Positions 63,950 to 64,000 of a DNA stretch of 64,000 nt are shown here, one piece after another. Below the pieces are notes generated by a model that saw nothing but the letters and a program-made list of their open reading frames with translations, ran no database searches and was not told where the DNA came from. This stretch comes from Lucifuga dentata. Its lineage: Eukaryota; Chordata; Actinopteri; Ophidiiformes; Bythitidae. The first letter of the stretch is position 1; each line of letters opens with the position of its first letter. The translations under genes and the position numbers were made by a program. The stretch spans positions 306,699 to 370,698 of the forward strand of contig VXCM01000474.1 in NCBI GenBank assembly GCA_014773175.1, given 5' to 3'.

Positions 63950-64000
63950 TGCCGGTCCCAAGCCCGAATAAATGCAGAGGGTTGTGTCAGGAAGGGCATC
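63950..64000. repeat. Start of a common fish repeat, running off the window
   Basis: The sequence tgccggtcccaagcccgaat, then aaatgcagagggttgtgtc, then aggaagggcatc at the edge is the familiar teleost repeat of the cccaagcccggataaa ... gtcaggaagggcatccggcg type. Its remainder is outside the window. Confidence 0.65.

Noticed and set aside
63895..63965. Minus-strand frame ending HKEDTELKSE before a stop, possibly a last exon
   Set aside because: Its upstream part merges into a common fish repeat at the window edge and no acceptor is visible inside the window.

Overview
This window looks like nuclear DNA from a ray-finned fish, probably a percomorph teleost. It is AT-rich and intron-rich. It carries short GT/AG-bounded exons, Tc1/mariner, hAT-like and TTAA-targeting short transposons, several interspersed repeats that I recognise from percomorph genomes, and many di-, tri- and tetranucleotide microsatellites. 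Assigning it to percomorphs is inference from repeat types. There are no bacterial operons, CRISPR arrays or tRNA/rRNA genes that I can see.

Genes are concentrated in the right-hand 25 kb. (1) tesc (tescalcin/CHP3, EF-hand) is on the + strand at 38788-41310, with eight exons that reconstruct to 216 aa. (2) A secreted four-helix cytokine of the IL-6/LIF/M17/CNTF group is on the - strand at 43994-45171, with three exons and 215 aa. (3) The C-terminal half of the kinase taok3 is on the - strand at 51314-57307. Eight exons cover the coiled-coil half; the kinase-domain exons are not in the window. (4) A three-exon small heat-shock protein close to HSPB1 is on the - strand at 60593-61677, 204 aa. 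TESC and TAOK3 lie near each other on human 12q24, as does a small HSP gene (HSPB8), so this is a conserved neighbourhood. The cytokine between tesc and taok3 is the unexpected member.

The left 38 kb is mostly non-coding, with decayed transposons. The only coding signals I support there are two candidate minus-strand exons of one unidentified gene. One is a GC-rich first exon (28934-29133) below a CpG/CCAAT/ETS/E-box promoter-like block. The other is a clean 111-nt internal exon (2737-2847) of matching splice phase. They may belong to a gene reading leftwards out of the window.

Two points matter to any user. First, the taok3 exon beginning near 56314 has an in-frame TAG where other TAO kinases have glutamine; a second AG acceptor 12 nt downstream would remove it. 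Second, the sequence contains 18 single-N positions. Seven sit between near-perfect direct copies, mostly 65-67 bp long, so they look like unmerged contig overlaps rather than real tandem duplications. One of them breaks the candidate first exon at 29 kb.
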